Notes: generated by a model not told the origin, from the sequence alone. Positions 44,310 to 55,491 are shown, numbered from the stretch's first letter. The stretch is DNA of 64,000 nt from Quatrionicoccus australiensis (GCF_020510525.1 NZ_CP075188.1:744001-808000); one strand, 5' to 3'. Made by a program: numbers and translations.

Positions 44310-45096
44310 TCCGGCGGTGTTGTTGCGCAAGCTTGGTCATGCTGTTGTGGAGCGCATCTGGCGGCTGGGTTTTGCGACGCGTTTCCTGTTCGCCATCCTG
44401 ACCCATTCCGGCACGGCGTTCCGTCGCCTGCCCCTGACCTTGCGCGAGATTTATTTCAGTGGCGTGCTTTCGCTGGTGATCATCCTAGTGTCCGGTCTTT
44501 TTGTCGGTATGGTGCTGGGCTTGCAGGGGTTTGAAACCTTGCAGCGTTTCGGGTCGACCGAGGCGCTCGGCATCATGGTGGCCTTGTCCTTAACGCGTGA
44601 GCTGGGGCCGGTAGTTGCCGGCTTGTTGTTCGCCTCTCGCGCCGGCACCTCGGTGGCGGCGGAGATTGGTCTGATGAAGGCAACCGAGCAGTTGAAGGCC
44701 ATGGACATGATGGCGGTCAATCCGATCGCCCGTGTCGTGGCGCCGCGTTTCTGGGGGGGCATCATCTCCATGCCCCTGCTGGCGGCGATGTTTTCCGCGA
44801 TGGGTGTGCTTGGCGGCTGGTTGATTGGCGTGGTGTTCATTGGTGTTGATGATGGTGCCTTCTGGTCGCAAATGCAGGCTGGTGTTGATTGGCGCTACGA
44901 CATCTGGAACGGCATCATCAAGAGTTTTGTTTTTGGCATCGCGGTATCGCTGATTGCTGTTTTCGAAGGTTACGATTCGGTGCCAACGGCCGAGGGGGTG
45001 TCACGGGCGATTACACGTACCGTGGTGACATCGGCCTTGACCATTCTTGCACTTGATTTCGTTCTCACTTCGTTCATGTTCCGGGGAACTTCATGA
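44302..45096 (+). CDS. mlaE: Phospholipid transport permease MlaE
   Basis: 264 residues, five to six membrane helices, with the MlaE family segments VSGLFVGMVLGLQGFETLQR and ELGPVVAGLLFASRAGTSVA, which contact MlaF. ATG at 44302 is preferred over a GTG two codons earlier because GGAGG sits at the right distance. Confidence 0.95.
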   Translation: MSSPAVLLRKLGHAVVERIWRLGFATRFLFAILTHSGTAFRRLPLTLREIYFSGVLSLVIILVSGLFVGMVLGLQGFETLQRFGSTEALGIMVALSLTRELGPVVAGLLFASRAGTSVAAEIGLMKATEQLKAMDMMAVNPIARVVAPRFWGGIISMPLLAAMFSAMGVLGGWLIGVVFIGVDDGAFWSQMQAGVDWRYDIWNGIIKSFVFGIAVSLIAVFEGYDSVPTAEGVSRAITRTVVTSALTILALDFVLTSFMFRGTS

Positions 45097-45563
45097 ACCG
45101 TACCGCTCTCGACCTCTGGGTCGGCTTTTTTGTGGCGCTGGGCCTTGCAGCTGTGTTGTTTTTGGCGACAAAGGTAGGCAACCTTTCGTCGGCCAACCTG
45201 TCTGAGGCTTATACGCTGCAAGCCAAGTTTGATAACATCGGCGGGCTGAAAGTGCGCGGGCCGGTAAAGAGTGCCGGCGTGCTGGTCGGCCGGATTACCG
45301 ATATCAGGCTTGATCCGGTGAGCTATGAGGCGGTTGTGACCCTGAGCATCGATGGTCGTTTCCGCTTCCCAAAAGATACTTTCGCTTCGATTTACACGGC
45401 TGGCTTGCTCGGTGAGCAATATGTCGGCCTTGATGTCGGTGGCGATGAAAAGATGTTGCAGGCGGGCGATACCGTTACCAAAACGCAGTCGGCTGTGGTT
45501 CTCGAAAAGCTGATCAGTCAGTTTCTTTTCAGCAAGGCGGCAGAAGGACAGGATAAAAAATGA
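45093..45563 (+). CDS. mlaD: MCE-domain lipid-binding protein MlaD
   Basis: 156 residues: an N-terminal membrane helix (LWVGFFVALGLAAVLFLATK) and one MCE domain (KFDNIGGLKVRGPVKSAGVL, then GLLGEQYVGLDVGG). Six copies form a periplasmic ring on MlaE. The overlap with mlaE is 4 bases. Confidence 0.95.
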   Translation: MNRTALDLWVGFFVALGLAAVLFLATKVGNLSSANLSEAYTLQAKFDNIGGLKVRGPVKSAGVLVGRITDIRLDPVSYEAVVTLSIDGRFRFPKDTFASIYTAGLLGEQYVGLDVGGDEKMLQAGDTVTKTQSAVVLEKLISQFLFSKAAEGQDKK

Positions 45564-46285
45564 CGGTGAAGCTTGAATTGTTGCGGCTTGGTTCGCGAAG
45601 CCGGTTGCTGCTCGGTGCCCTGATGGCGTTGACGTTCGCCGGAAGTGTCGTGGCCGAAGATAATCCGCGTGACCCTTACGAGGGTTTCAATCGCGCCATG
45701 TTCTCGGTCAACGAGGCAGTGGACAAGGCGCTGATCAAGCCGCTCGGGCAGGCTTATGACAAGGCCGCGCCGCTGCCGGTCAAAGCCAGTGTCGGTAATT
45801 TTTTCGGTAATACCGGTGATCTCTGGATCGGTGTTAACAGCGCGATGCAGGGCAAGTTCGCCGATGCCGGCATTGACGCCGGACGTTTGCTGATCAATTC
45901 GACGGTTGGCATTTTGGGTCTCTTTGATGTCGCCAGCGAACTCGGGCTGGAAAAGCATGATGAAGATTTCGGTCAGACGCTTGCGGTCTGGGGCGTGGCG
46001 GATGGCGGCTTTCTCTACTGGCCGATCATCGGGCCGCGCACGCTGCGCGATACGGCAGGCTGGGGGGCTGACTCCTTTGCTGATCCGGTGCGTTATGTGC
46101 GGCCGGTTACCGTGCGCAACAGCATGAACGCGCTGCGTGTCGTCGATATTCGGGCCAGCCTGTTGCCGGCGGACAAGGTGGTTGAGGAAGCTGCTCTGGA
46201 CAAGTACGCCTATGTGCGTGACGCCTATCTGCAACGTCGCCGCAACCAGGTTTTCGATGGCCGCCCGCCGCGGCTGGATGATTGA
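45560..46285 (+). CDS. mlaA: Outer-membrane lipid asymmetry protein MlaA (VacJ)
   Basis: 241 residues. The signal region (LLLGALMALTFAGSVVAEDN) has no lipobox Cys, unlike the E. coli lipoprotein. The VacJ core is clear: NPRDPYEGFNRAMFSVNEAV, SVGNFFGNTGDLWIGVNSAM and DFGQTLAVWGVADGGFLYWP. It removes phospholipid from the outer leaflet of the outer membrane. Its place inside the mla operon is usual in betaproteobacteria. Confidence 0.94.
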   Translation: MTVKLELLRLGSRSRLLLGALMALTFAGSVVAEDNPRDPYEGFNRAMFSVNEAVDKALIKPLGQAYDKAAPLPVKASVGNFFGNTGDLWIGVNSAMQGKFADAGIDAGRLLINSTVGILGLFDVASELGLEKHDEDFGQTLAVWGVADGGFLYWPIIGPRTLRDTAGWGADSFADPVRYVRPVTVRNSMNALRVVDIRASLLPADKVVEEAALDKYAYVRDAYLQRRRNQVFDGRPPRLDD

Positions 46286-46295
46286 TTCAACTCAG

Positions 46296-46925
46296 ATGAC
46301 GATGATGAAAAAGCTATTTGCCCTCTTCTTTGCCGGTTTTGTCGCTGCCTCGGCCCATGCCCAGGAGGCGCCAGACGCGCTTATTCAGCAGGTGACGGAA
46401 GAGGTTCTGGATATTATCCGCAAGGACAAGGATATCCAGAATGGCAACACCCACAAGGTGATCGAGCTGGTCGACAAGAAGGTCCTGCCGCACTTCAATT
46501 TCCCGCACATGACGGCACTTGCGGTCGGCAAGGACTGGAAGAAAGCGAATGCTACCCAGCAGCAGCAACTGGTTGTTGAATTCAAGACCCTGTTGGTGCG
46601 TACTTATTCGAACGCATTGACTGGCTACAAGAACCAGAAGGTTGTCTTCAAGCCCTTCAAGATGGCGCCGGGTGAAACCGATGTGCTGGTCCGTACCGAT
46701 ATTCTGCAACCGGGCAGCAAGCCGGTTCAGCTCGACTACAACCTGGAAAAGCTGGAGGCCGGCTGGAAGGTGTATGACGTGACGGTGGCAGGGATCAGTC
46801 TGGTCACCAACTATCGCGAACAGTTTGGCCAGGAAGTTCGCAACTCCGGCATCGATGGTTTGATCGCCTCCATTTCGGCGAAGAACAAGTCGCTTGATCC
46901 CGTAGCCAAGGCCGATAAAAAATGA
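46296..46925 (+). CDS. mlaC: Periplasmic phospholipid shuttle MlaC
   Basis: 209 residues: a signal peptide (KKLFALFFAGFVAASAHAQE) and the MlaC/Ttg2D fold (VLPHFNFPHMTALAVGKDWK, WKVYDVTVAGISLVTNYREQ). It carries lipid between MlaA and MlaD. Three Met codons lie close together (46296, 46302, 46305); the first is used here, without a decisive ribosome site. Confidence 0.93.
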   Translation: MTMMKKLFALFFAGFVAASAHAQEAPDALIQQVTEEVLDIIRKDKDIQNGNTHKVIELVDKKVLPHFNFPHMTALAVGKDWKKANATQQQQLVVEFKTLLVRTYSNALTGYKNQKVVFKPFKMAPGETDVLVRTDILQPGSKPVQLDYNLEKLEAGWKVYDVTVAGISLVTNYREQFGQEVRNSGIDGLIASISAKNKSLDPVAKADKK

Positions 46926-47203
46926 TCGAGCGTGAAGCCGGGCGCCTGGTTGTCAAGGTGCCGTTGATCATGGCGAATGCGCGCAGCCTGCTTGATGCAG
47001 GCTGTTCCGCTTTGGCAGAGGGGGAACAGATCTTTGATTTTTCCTGCGTGACCGAGGCTGACTCTTCGGCTGTGGCTGTGATGCTTGGCTGGCTGCGTGC
47101 GGCACCGGCTACACGGTCGACGCTCAAATTTGCCCATATTCCAACCGGCGTTCGTTCCCTGGCTGAGCTTTACGGCGTTTCCGAACTGTTGCCCCTCGCC
47201 TGA
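46922..47203 (+). CDS. mlaB: STAS-domain protein MlaB
   Basis: 93 residues of a STAS domain: IFDFSCVTEADSSAVAVMLG contains the conserved Ser region. MlaB binds and stabilises MlaF. The overlap with mlaC is 4 bases. Confidence 0.9.
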   Translation: MIEREAGRLVVKVPLIMANARSLLDAGCSALAEGEQIFDFSCVTEADSSAVAVMLGWLRAAPATRSTLKFAHIPTGVRSLAELYGVSELLPLA

Positions 47204-47213
47204 GGGGGATGCT

Positions 47214-47933
47214 ATGCCGGCTGCCGTTTCCATCGTTGACGTCGTCAAGCATTTTGGCTCGCTGCAGGCGCTGGCCGGGGTTTCGCTCGAAATCGCCGAA
47301 GGCGAGTTTTTCGGTCTGCTCGGTCCGAATGGTGCCGGCAAGACGACGCTGATTTCGTCGCTGGCCGGTCTGGTGCGGGCGGATTCCGGTTCGCTGAAAG
47401 TGCTCGGTCACGATGTGGTCAAGGATTTTCGCGAGGCGCGCCGTTTGCTCGGTGTTGTGCCGCAGGAACTGGTTTTCGACCCGTTTTTCAATGTCCGTGA
47501 AACCCTGCAGATCCAGTCCGGCTATTTCGGTATCCGCAAGAACGACGACTGGATAGACGAGATCCTGCACAACCTTGATTTGACCAGCAAGGCCGACGTC
47601 AATATGCGCCGTCTCTCCGGTGGCATGAAGCGGCGCGTGCTGGTCGCCCAGGCGCTGGTGCACAAGCCGCCGGTCATCGTGCTCGACGAGCCGACGGCGG
47701 GGGTCGATGTTGAGTTGCGTCAGGGCTTGTGGCAGTTCGTGCGCCGTCTCAATACCGAGGGGCACACCATCATCCTGACCACGCATTATCTCGAAGAGGC
47801 TGAAGCCCTGTGCGGTCGCATCGCCCTGATGAAGCAGGGGCGGGTCATCAAGCTCGACAGCACCGCCAATCTGATGGCGGCTCATCCCGGTGGCTCGCTG
47901 GAGGATGTTTTTGTGCAGGCGATGAATCAATGA
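47214..47933 (+). CDS. ABC-2 type transporter ATPase (YadG-like)
   Basis: 239 residues: LLGPNGAGKTTLISSLAGLV (Walker A), LSGGMKRRVLVAQALVHKPP (signature), VIVLDEPTAGVDVELRQGLW (Walker B). It pairs with the permease downstream, overlapping it by 4 bases. The exported substrate is unknown; the genes follow the mla operon in many betaproteobacteria. Confidence 0.92.
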   Translation: MPAAVSIVDVVKHFGSLQALAGVSLEIAEGEFFGLLGPNGAGKTTLISSLAGLVRADSGSLKVLGHDVVKDFREARRLLGVVPQELVFDPFFNVRETLQIQSGYFGIRKNDDWIDEILHNLDLTSKADVNMRRLSGGMKRRVLVAQALVHKPPVIVLDEPTAGVDVELRQGLWQFVRRLNTEGHTIILTTHYLEEAEALCGRIALMKQGRVIKLDSTANLMAAHPGGSLEDVFVQAMNQ

Positions 47934-48682
47934 TCGGTTTCTCGACCCTGTTCTACAAGGAGTTGCTGCGCTTCTGGAAGGTTGCTTTTCAGACGGTCGG
48001 CGCACCGGTGCTCACGGCCTTGCTCTACCTGCTGATCTTCGGCCATGTCCTCGACGAGCATGTGCAGGTGCACGGTGTTGGCTATACGACTTTCCTGGTG
48101 CCCGGCCTGGTGATGATGCAGGTCCTGCAGAATGCCTTTGCCAACTCGTCATCCAGTCTGATCCAGGCCAAGATCACCGGCTCCATTATTTTCGTGCTGC
48201 TGCCGCCGATTCCCTACAGTGCATTCTTCGCTGCCTATGTTCTGGCTGCGGTGGCGCGCGGCCTGATGGTCGGGGCGGGGGTCTTGCTGGCGACAGTCTG
48301 GTTTACCCATTTGCAGGTGGTGGCGCCGCTCTGGATCGTTGCGTTTGCCCTGTGCGGCGGTGCGATGTTCGGCGCACTCGGCATGATTGCCGGCATCTGG
48401 TCGGAAAAATTCGACCAGCTTGCTGCCTTCCAGAACTTCCTGATCATGCCGCTGACCATGTTGTCCGGTGTCTTCTACTCGATTTACTCGTTGCCGACGT
48501 TTTGGCAACGCCTGTCGCATTACAATCCCGTTTTTTACATGATAGACGGCTTCCGCTATGGCTTTTTCGGCGTCTCCGACGTGGCGCCCGAAATCAGCCT
48601 GGCTGTCGTCTTTGCCTGCTTTGCAGGAGTGTCGCTGTTGACGCTCAATCTGCTCAAGCGTGGCTGGAAACTAAGAGCCTGA
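47930..48682 (+). CDS. ABC-2 type transporter permease (YadH-like)
   Basis: 250 residues with six membrane helices. Typical ABC-2 segments are FLVPGLVMMQVLQNAFANSS and PLTMLSGVFYSIYSLPTFWQ. It acts with the ATPase before it. It is followed within 4 bases by ibaG. Confidence 0.92.
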   Translation: MIGFSTLFYKELLRFWKVAFQTVGAPVLTALLYLLIFGHVLDEHVQVHGVGYTTFLVPGLVMMQVLQNAFANSSSSLIQAKITGSIIFVLLPPIPYSAFFAAYVLAAVARGLMVGAGVLLATVWFTHLQVVAPLWIVAFALCGGAMFGALGMIAGIWSEKFDQLAAFQNFLIMPLTMLSGVFYSIYSLPTFWQRLSHYNPVFYMIDGFRYGFFGVSDVAPEISLAVVFACFAGVSLLTLNLLKRGWKLRA

Positions 48683-48686
48683 ACCC

Positions 48687-50175
<1,489 letters not shown>

Positions 50176-50190
50176 GCATTGTGCGACAAG

Positions 50191-50216
50191 GCCGGGCGGG
50201 ATTTAACCCTGCCCGG
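50191..50216 (+). terminator. Probable murA terminator
   Basis: CCGGGC-GGG paired with CCC-(T)-GCCCGG around an ATTTAA loop, followed by a TG-rich, T-rich tail. It lies 16 bases after the stop. Confidence 0.55.
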
Positions 50217-50480
50217 TGTGTTGTTTATTCGTTGAATCGGATGCTTTTCACCGGTCGCCCTCCGGGCGACGTAAAAATGTCTTTGCATTACCGATTGAAG
50301 AGGGCATACTGCGGGCTTCGGGATTTCCAGGCAGTGTTTTGTGCCTACGCCGTACCCGGCTAGTAGCGTTTATTCGTTACCTGCTTTTCGGTTTGTCAGC
50401 TCCTCGGTCTTGATTCTCGTATTTTTCTCGGGCTTGTGTTTAGCCGGCCTGTTCTACTGTTTTTTCCAAGGAAGCTATTC
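50217..50480 (+). promoter_or_regulatory. Upstream region and long leader of the cold-shock gene
   Basis: About 260 bases without a credible gene. A perfect hairpin (GTCGCCC/GGGCGAC) lies at 50254-50270, and a possible promoter is TTGCAT ... CATACT near 50285-50312. The following ~170 bases are T-rich and poor in A; a long, structured leader of this kind is typical of cold-shock mRNAs and would act as a temperature-responsive 5' UTR (inference). Confidence 0.4.
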
Positions 50481-50687
50481 ATGGCAACTGGTACCGTCAA
50501 GTGGTTCAACGACTCCAAAGGTTTTGGTTTTATTTCCCCGTCTGAAGGCGGCGAAGATCTCTTCGCTCACTTCTCTGCCATTCAAGGCAACGGCTTCAAG
50601 ACCCTGGCCGAAAACCAAAAAGTGACGTTCGACATCGTCACCGGCCCGAAGGGCAAGCAAGCTGCCAACATTCGCCCTGCTGAATAA
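50481..50687 (+). CDS. Cold-shock protein (CspA family)
   Basis: 68 residues: [20 protein letters not shown] has the RNP-1 motif and [10 protein letters not shown] the RNP-2-like motif. It is a single-stranded nucleic-acid chaperone. The ATG follows AAGGAAG; an upstream in-frame Met is excluded by family length. Confidence 0.95.
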   Translation: MATGTVKWFNDSKGFGFISPSEGGEDLFAHFSAIQGNGFKTLAENQKVTFDIVTGPKGKQAANIRPAE

Positions 50688-50710
50688 GTCAGGCGAAAGC
50701 GCAAGCTTCG

Positions 50711-50741
50711 ACAAAAGCCCGGCGTCCGCCGGGCTTTTTTG
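50711..50741 (+). terminator. Terminator of the cold-shock gene
   Basis: AAGCCCGGC/GCCGGGCTT stem, 4-base loop, T run. Confidence 0.9.
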
Positions 50742-50794
50742 TTTCCAGAAATATCGCATTGGCTGTGTCGTAGCCCGTGCAGGAGAATCATTGC

Positions 50795-51052
50795 ATGGCT
50801 AAAGAAGAAATCATTGAACTGCCGGGCGTTGTCGCCATGGTCTTGCCGGATACCCGTTTCCGCGTCACGCTGGAAAACGGTGTCGAAGTTGTCGCCTATG
50901 TCTCGGGCAAGATGCGCAAGCACCGCATCCGTATTCTGGCCGGCGATCGTGTGACGCTGGAAATGTCGCCCTACGATCTGACCAAGGCGCGCATCAGCTT
51001 CCGTCACAAGGACGAGCGTTCTGCCGTGGCTTACGCTGCACGTCACCAATAA
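50795..51052 (+). CDS. infA: Translation initiation factor IF-1, extended paralog
   Basis: 85 residues. [20 protein letters not shown] and [20 protein letters not shown] are the IF-1 OB-fold, and the canonical [15 protein letters not shown] end is followed by about 13 extra residues ([13 protein letters not shown]). Canonical IF-1 has about 72 residues and is encoded with the ribosomal-protein operons, so this is likely the second IF-1 found in many betaproteobacteria. It has an AGGAGA site and follows the cold-shock gene. Confidence 0.9.
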   Translation: MAKEEIIELPGVVAMVLPDTRFRVTLENGVEVVAYVSGKMRKHRIRILAGDRVTLEMSPYDLTKARISFRHKDERSAVAYAARHQ

Positions 51053-51098
51053 GCACGATCTGAAGTGCCCTGGCGTCTCGGGGATTTGCCGGCTCTGC

Positions 51099-51104
51099 TA
51101 AAAT
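51099..51104 (+). promoter_or_regulatory. -10 box of hisG
   Basis: TGCTAAAATAGCGG, 30 bases before the GTG of hisG; the same TAAAATAGCGG word precedes glnS. Confidence 0.5.
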
Positions 51105-51134
51105 AGCGGTTTCGCCAATCGAGCAAGATTCCCC

Positions 51135-51779
51135 GTGACGACCATCACCATTGCCCTGTCCAAGGGCCGCATTTTCGACGAAACCCTGCCTTTGCTGGCA
51201 GCGGCAGGGATCGTTCCCACCGAAAACCCGGAAACCTCGCGCAAGCTGATCATCGGGACCAATCGTCCCGAGGTTCGTGTCGTCATCGTGCGCGCGACCG
51301 ATGTGCCGACCTACGTGCAATACGGCGCCGCCGATCTCGGCGTGGCCGGCAAGGACGTGCTGATCGAGCATGGCGGTGAAGGCCTCTACTCGCCGCTCGA
51401 TCTCAAGATCGCCAAGTGCCGGATGATGGTTGCCGTGCCCGAAGGTTTCGACTATGCCAATGCCGTGCGCCAGGGCAACCGCCTCAAGGTCGCCAGCAAA
51501 TACACGCAGACGGCGCGGGAACATTTCGCCAGCAAGGGCGTCCATATCGATCTGATCAAGCTGTACGGCTCGATGGAGCTGGCGCCGCTGGCCGGTCTGG
51601 CCGATGCCATCGTCGACCTGGTGTCGACCGGTGGCACGCTGAAGGCCAACAAGCTGGTGGCCTGTGAGCACATCATGGACATTTCCAGCCGTCTGGTGGT
51701 CAATCAGGCTTCCCTCAAGGTCAAGCGCGAAACCCTGCAACCGATTATCGACGCCTTCGCACAGGCGGTGGAGAAATAA
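51135..51779 (+). CDS. hisG: ATP phosphoribosyltransferase, short form
   Basis: 214 residues with a GTG start. The first step of histidine synthesis. [20 protein letters not shown] and DIGR-like [20 protein letters not shown] are typical; EYSL-like substrate residues are in the [12 protein letters not shown] loop. The short form lacks the regulatory C-terminal domain and needs HisZ, which is not in this window. Confidence 0.96.
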   Translation: MTTITIALSKGRIFDETLPLLAAAGIVPTENPETSRKLIIGTNRPEVRVVIVRATDVPTYVQYGAADLGVAGKDVLIEHGGEGLYSPLDLKIAKCRMMVAVPEGFDYANAVRQGNRLKVASKYTQTAREHFASKGVHIDLIKLYGSMELAPLAGLADAIVDLVSTGGTLKANKLVACEHIMDISSRLVVNQASLKVKRETLQPIIDAFAQAVEK

Positions 51780-51784
51780 TCCCT

Positions 51785-53086
51785 ATGGTCGCCATCAAGC
51801 GTCTTTCAACGGTCGACGCCGATTTCACGGCAAAAATGAACGCGCTGCTCGCCTTCGAGGCGGCGTCCGATGAGGGCATCGAGCGCACCGTCGCCGGCAT
51901 CCTCGCCGACGTCAAGGCGCGCGGCGATGCGGCGGTGGTCGAATACACCAATCGTTTCGATCGCCTGAGCGCAGGCGGCATGGCTGACCTTGAACTGTCC
52001 AAGGCAGAAATGCAGACGGCGCTCGACGGCTTGCCGGCCGAGCAGCGTGCGGCGCTCGAAGCGGCCGCGCAGCGCGTGCGCGTCTATCACGAGAAGCAGA
52101 AGCTCGAAGGCTGGTCCTACACCGAAGCCGACGGCACCATGCTCGGCCAGATGATCACGCCGCTTGACCGCGTCGGTCTCTACGTGCCGGGCGGCAAGGC
52201 GGCCTATCCCTCTTCCGTGCTGATGAACGCGATTCCGGCCAAGGTGGCCGGCGTCAAGGAACTGATCATGGTCGTGCCGACGCCGGGCGGCGAAAAGAAT
52301 GCGCTGGTATTGGCGGCGGCCTGTCTGGCCGGCGTTGACCGCGTGTTCACGATGGGCGGGGCGCAGGCGGTCGGGGCGCTCGCCTACGGCACGCAGAGCG
52401 TGCCGCAGGTCGACAAAATCGTCGGGCCGGGCAATGCCTATGTCGCCACGGCCAAGCGCCGGGTGTTCGGCATCGTCGGCATCGACATGGTGGCCGGACC
52501 GTCGGAAATTCTCGTGGTCGCCGATGGTTCGGGCAATCCGGACTGGGTGGCGATGGACCTGTTCTCGCAGGCCGAGCACGACGAGCTGGCGCAATCCATC
52601 CTGATCTGTACCGACGCGGATTTCATCGAGCAGGTGCAGGCCAGCATCGAAAAGCTGCTGCCGACCATGCCGCGTCGCGAGACGATCGAAACCTCGCTGA
52701 CCAATCGCGGCGCCTTCATCCTGGTGCGCGATCTGGAAGAGGCGATTGCCATCGCCAACCGCGTCGCGCCGGAACATCTCGAACTGGCGCTGGCCGAGCC
52801 CGATCCGTGGGTCAGCAAGATCCACCACGCCGGCGCCATCTTCATCGGTCACTACACCTCCGAGTCGCTCGGCGATTACTGTGCCGGCCCGAATCACGTG
52901 TTGCCGACTTCCGGCAGTGCGCGTTTCTCGTCGCCGCTCGGTGTCTACGACTTCCAGAAGCGGACCAGCCTGATCAAGGTGTCGCAGGCCGGCGCGCAGA
53001 CGCTGGGGCGCATCGCGTCGACGCTGGCGCAGGGTGAAGGCTTGCCGGCGCACGCCAAGTCGGCCGAGTTCCGGCTGGAAAACTGA
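51785..53086 (+). CDS. hisD: Histidinol dehydrogenase
   Basis: 433 residues. It oxidises L-histidinol to histidine in two NAD-dependent steps. Visible: [35 protein letters not shown] (NAD site), the zinc-site [11 protein letters not shown], and the catalytic EHLELA and [20 protein letters not shown] region. It follows hisG by 5 bases. Confidence 0.97.
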   Translation: MVAIKRLSTVDADFTAKMNALLAFEAASDEGIERTVAGILADVKARGDAAVVEYTNRFDRLSAGGMADLELSKAEMQTALDGLPAEQRAALEAAAQRVRVYHEKQKLEGWSYTEADGTMLGQMITPLDRVGLYVPGGKAAYPSSVLMNAIPAKVAGVKELIMVVPTPGGEKNALVLAAACLAGVDRVFTMGGAQAVGALAYGTQSVPQVDKIVGPGNAYVATAKRRVFGIVGIDMVAGPSEILVVADGSGNPDWVAMDLFSQAEHDELAQSILICTDADFIEQVQASIEKLLPTMPRRETIETSLTNRGAFILVRDLEEAIAIANRVAPEHLELALAEPDPWVSKIHHAGAIFIGHYTSESLGDYCAGPNHVLPTSGSARFSSPLGVYDFQKRTSLIKVSQAGAQTLGRIASTLAQGEGLPAHAKSAEFRLEN

Positions 53087-53120
53087 GCCGGAAAAGCCGT
53101 TGACCGCTGCGACTGAATCG

Positions 53121-53663
53121 ATGCCCAAGCGCCCGGACCTCCGGGCGCTTTTTTTCGGCTTTTCCGCGGTCGGCCTGTCCGGCTTTGGCGGTGTGCTGCC
53201 CTTTGCGCGCCGCATGCTGGTCGAGGAAAAGCAGTGGATGACGGCCGAGGAATTCAACGCCCAGCTTGGTCTCTGCCAGTTCCTGCCGGGGCCGAACGTG
53301 GTCAATCTGGCGGTGGTGGTCGGCAAGCGTTACGGCGGTCTGGCCGGTGCCATCGTCGCGCCGCTCGGTCTGCTGGCCGGGCCGTTTGCCATTGTGCTGT
53401 TGCTGGCCATGATCTACGACCGTTACGGCAATCTGCCGCAGGCGCAGGCGATGTTGCGCGGCATTGCGGCGGTCGGTTGCGGCCTGCTCTTTGCCATGGC
53501 CTGGCGCATGGCGGCGGCGATCAAGGAAAAAGTCTTTTTCCTGCCTTTTGCGCTGTTGACCGTTGGCGCCATCGCTTTTCTGCGCTGGCCGATGCCGCTG
53601 GTCATGCTCGGCGGTCTGGTGCTGTCCGGTGGCATCGCCTGGTGGCGGCTGGGTAAGAAATGA
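53121..53663 (+). CDS. Chromate transporter, N-terminal-type half (ChrA, short chain)
   Basis: 180 residues and a single CHR domain: GLSGFGGVLPFARRMLVEEK, QWMTAEEFNAQLGLCQFLPG and PNVVNLAVVVGKRYGGLAGA. It has about five to six membrane helices. Short-chain CHR proteins work as pairs with the next gene and export chromate or an unknown anion. A TTG seven codons earlier with a GGAAAAG site is an alternative start. It overlaps its partner by 4 bases. Confidence 0.88.
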   Translation: MPKRPDLRALFFGFSAVGLSGFGGVLPFARRMLVEEKQWMTAEEFNAQLGLCQFLPGPNVVNLAVVVGKRYGGLAGAIVAPLGLLAGPFAIVLLLAMIYDRYGNLPQAQAMLRGIAAVGCGLLFAMAWRMAAAIKEKVFFLPFALLTVGAIAFLRWPMPLVMLGGLVLSGGIAWWRLGKK

Positions 53664-54181
53664 GCCTCGTCCTCGAACTCTTCCTCGAGTTTGCCTTGCT
53701 CTCCGGCGTCGCCTTCGGCGGCGCGACGGCCTTGCTGCCCGAGATGCACCGCGTCGTGGTCGAGCAGCATCACTGGCTCGACGACACCACCTTTACGCAT
53801 TTGTACGCCATCGCCCAGGCGGCGCCGGGGCCGAACGTGCTGGTCGTCACCTTGATCGGTTGGAAAATCGCGGGTCTGGCCGGGGCGCTGGCGACGACGC
53901 TGGCGATGTGCGCGCCGATGAGCGTGCTGATTTATCTGCTGATCGACCGCTGGGAAAGCTTCGCCGGCAAGCGCTGGCAAAAGGCGATCAGCCTTGGTGT
54001 GGCGCCGCTTGCGGTCGGCCTGATCTTCTCCGGCGCAACGCTGATCGCGCAGGCGGCGGGTTTCGGCTGGCCGGCCTGGTTGCTGCTTGGCGCGACGCTG
54101 TTTGCCAGTCTGCGCAGCAAGCTGCATCCGCTGTGGTTCATCGGCATCGGCGCGGCGCTCGGCCTGGCTGGCCTCGTCTGA
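53660..54181 (+). CDS. Chromate transporter, second half (short chain)
   Basis: 173 residues, the second CHR domain: SGVAFGGATALLPEMHRVVV, HHWLDDTTFTHLYAIAQAAP and GPNVLVVTLIGWKIAGLAGA. It forms the antiparallel partner of the preceding protein. The gene is convergent with the small minus-strand gene ending at 54209. Confidence 0.88.
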   Translation: MSLVLELFLEFALLSGVAFGGATALLPEMHRVVVEQHHWLDDTTFTHLYAIAQAAPGPNVLVVTLIGWKIAGLAGALATTLAMCAPMSVLIYLLIDRWESFAGKRWQKAISLGVAPLAVGLIFSGATLIAQAAGFGWPAWLLLGATLFASLRSKLHPLWFIGIGAALGLAGLV

Positions 54182-54200
54182 TTTTGCCTGCCGGACGGCA

Positions 54201-54210
54201 GTCGACCGCT
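54201..54210 (-). repeat. Copy of the dispersed AGCGGTCGAC word
   Basis: The one copy at a gene boundary: it lies between the chr pair and the small minus-strand gene, overlapping the latter's stop. The other 11 exact copies are listed under findings. Confidence 0.6.
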
Positions 54211-54415
54211 AGGACTGCTGGTAAGGGTTGTGCAGCCCGGCGATGACTTCCTGGAAGACGGCGCGGATCTGGCCTTCCTCGCATTCCATCAGCAGCGCAT
54301 CCTCAAAGGCGTCCTGCGCCATCTGGCGCAGTTCTTCGAGGTTCTCGCGCAGCACCTTGATTTTCTCGGTGCAGGCGACGATGCTGCCGTCCGGGCGTTT
54401 CCAGATGGGTTCCAT
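54209..54415 (-). CDS. Small hypothetical protein downstream of hisC
   Basis: 68 residues starting MEPIWKRPDGSIVACTEKIK, mostly helical, acidic in the second half (QDAFEDALLMECEEGQ). It has the look of a conserved betaproteobacterial small protein of unknown function. It starts 5 bases after the hisC stop and is surely co-transcribed with it. Confidence 0.7.
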   Translation of the reverse strand: MEPIWKRPDGSIVACTEKIKVLRENLEELRQMAQDAFEDALLMECEEGQIRAVFQEVIAGLHNPYQQS

Positions 54416-54420
54416 GGGCT

Positions 54421-55491
54421 TCAGCCGAGGATCTCGCGCAGGGCCGTGGTCAGGGCCTGGCATTCGGCGTCGGTGCCGATGCTGATGCGCAGGAACTGGT
54501 CGATGCGCGGCAACTTGAAGTGGCGGACGATGATGCTGCGCTCGCGCAGTGACTTGGCCAGTTCGGCGGCGTCGTGCTGCGGGTGGCGGGCAAAAATGAA
54601 ATTGGCGGCGGACGGCAGAACCTCGAAACCGAGTTCGCCCAGTTCCGCGCTCAGCGTGTCGCGCGTCGCGATCACCTTGGTGCAGCATTCTTCGAACCAG
54701 GCGCTGTCTTCCATCGCGGCGACGGCGCCGACGATGGCCAGGCGGTCGAGCGGGTAGGAGTTGAAGCTGTTCTTGACCCGCTCCAGCGCCTCGATCAGTG
54801 TCGGGTGGCCGATCGCGAAACCGACGCGCAGGCCGGCCAGCGAACGCGATTTCGACAGCGTGTGGGTGACCAGCAGGTTGTCGTAGCGGTCGACCAGGGA
54901 AATGGCCGATTTTCCACCGAAGTCGATATAGGCCTCATCAACGACGACCACCGAATCCGGATTGGCGACGAGAATCTGCTCGATGGCAGCAAGCGGCAGC
55001 AGGCGGCCGGTCGGCGCATTCGGGTTGGGAAAAATGATGCCGCCGTTCGGTCGACCGGTGTAATCGGCCGGATTGATGCTGAAATCGTCAGCGAGCGGCA
55101 CGGTCTGGTAAGCGATGCCGTACAGGCCGCAATACACCGGGTAGAAGCTGTAGGTAATGTCCGGAAACAGGATGGGCTGCTCGTGCTTGAGCAGCGCCAT
55201 GAAGACATGGGCCAGCACTTCGTCCGAGCTGTTGCCGACGAACACCTGGCGGGCCGTCACCGCATGCGTGCGGGCGATGGCGTTCTTGAGCAGGTCGGCG
55301 TTCGGGTCCGGGTAGAGGCGCAGGCGCGCCGCATCGTCGCCAAGCTCGGCCTGGATCGCCGCCAGTGCCCGCGGGGAGGGCGGATAGGGGTTTTCGTTGG
55401 TGTTGAGCTTGATCAGGTTGGCGATCTTGGGCTGTTCGCCCGGGACGTAGGGGGTAAGGTCATTGACGACCTGGCTCCAGAAGCGGCTCAT
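54421..55491 (-). CDS. hisC: Histidinol-phosphate aminotransferase
   Basis: 356 residues of PLP-dependent aminotransferase fold I. The PLP Lys is in [30 protein letters not shown] and [12 protein letters not shown] bind the cofactor, and [15 protein letters not shown] is the N-terminal substrate lid. It is encoded against the other his genes, divergent from hisB with 80 bases between the starts. Confidence 0.95.
   Translation of the reverse strand: MSRFWSQVVNDLTPYVPGEQPKIANLIKLNTNENPYPPSPRALAAIQAELGDDAARLRLYPDPNADLLKNAIARTHAVTARQVFVGNSSDEVLAHVFMALLKHEQPILFPDITYSFYPVYCGLYGIAYQTVPLADDFSINPADYTGRPNGGIIFPNPNAPTGRLLPLAAIEQILVANPDSVVVVDEAYIDFGGKSAISLVDRYDNLLVTHTLSKSRSLAGLRVGFAIGHPTLIEALERVKNSFNSYPLDRLAIVGAVAAMEDSAWFEECCTKVIATRDTLSAELGELGFEVLPSAANFIFARHPQHDAAELAKSLRERSIIVRHFKLPRIDQFLRISIGTDAECQALTTALREILG

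Noticed and set aside
51806..53326. 506-codon minus-strand open frame over hisD
   Set aside because: Antisense to hisD, which has all its active-site motifs.
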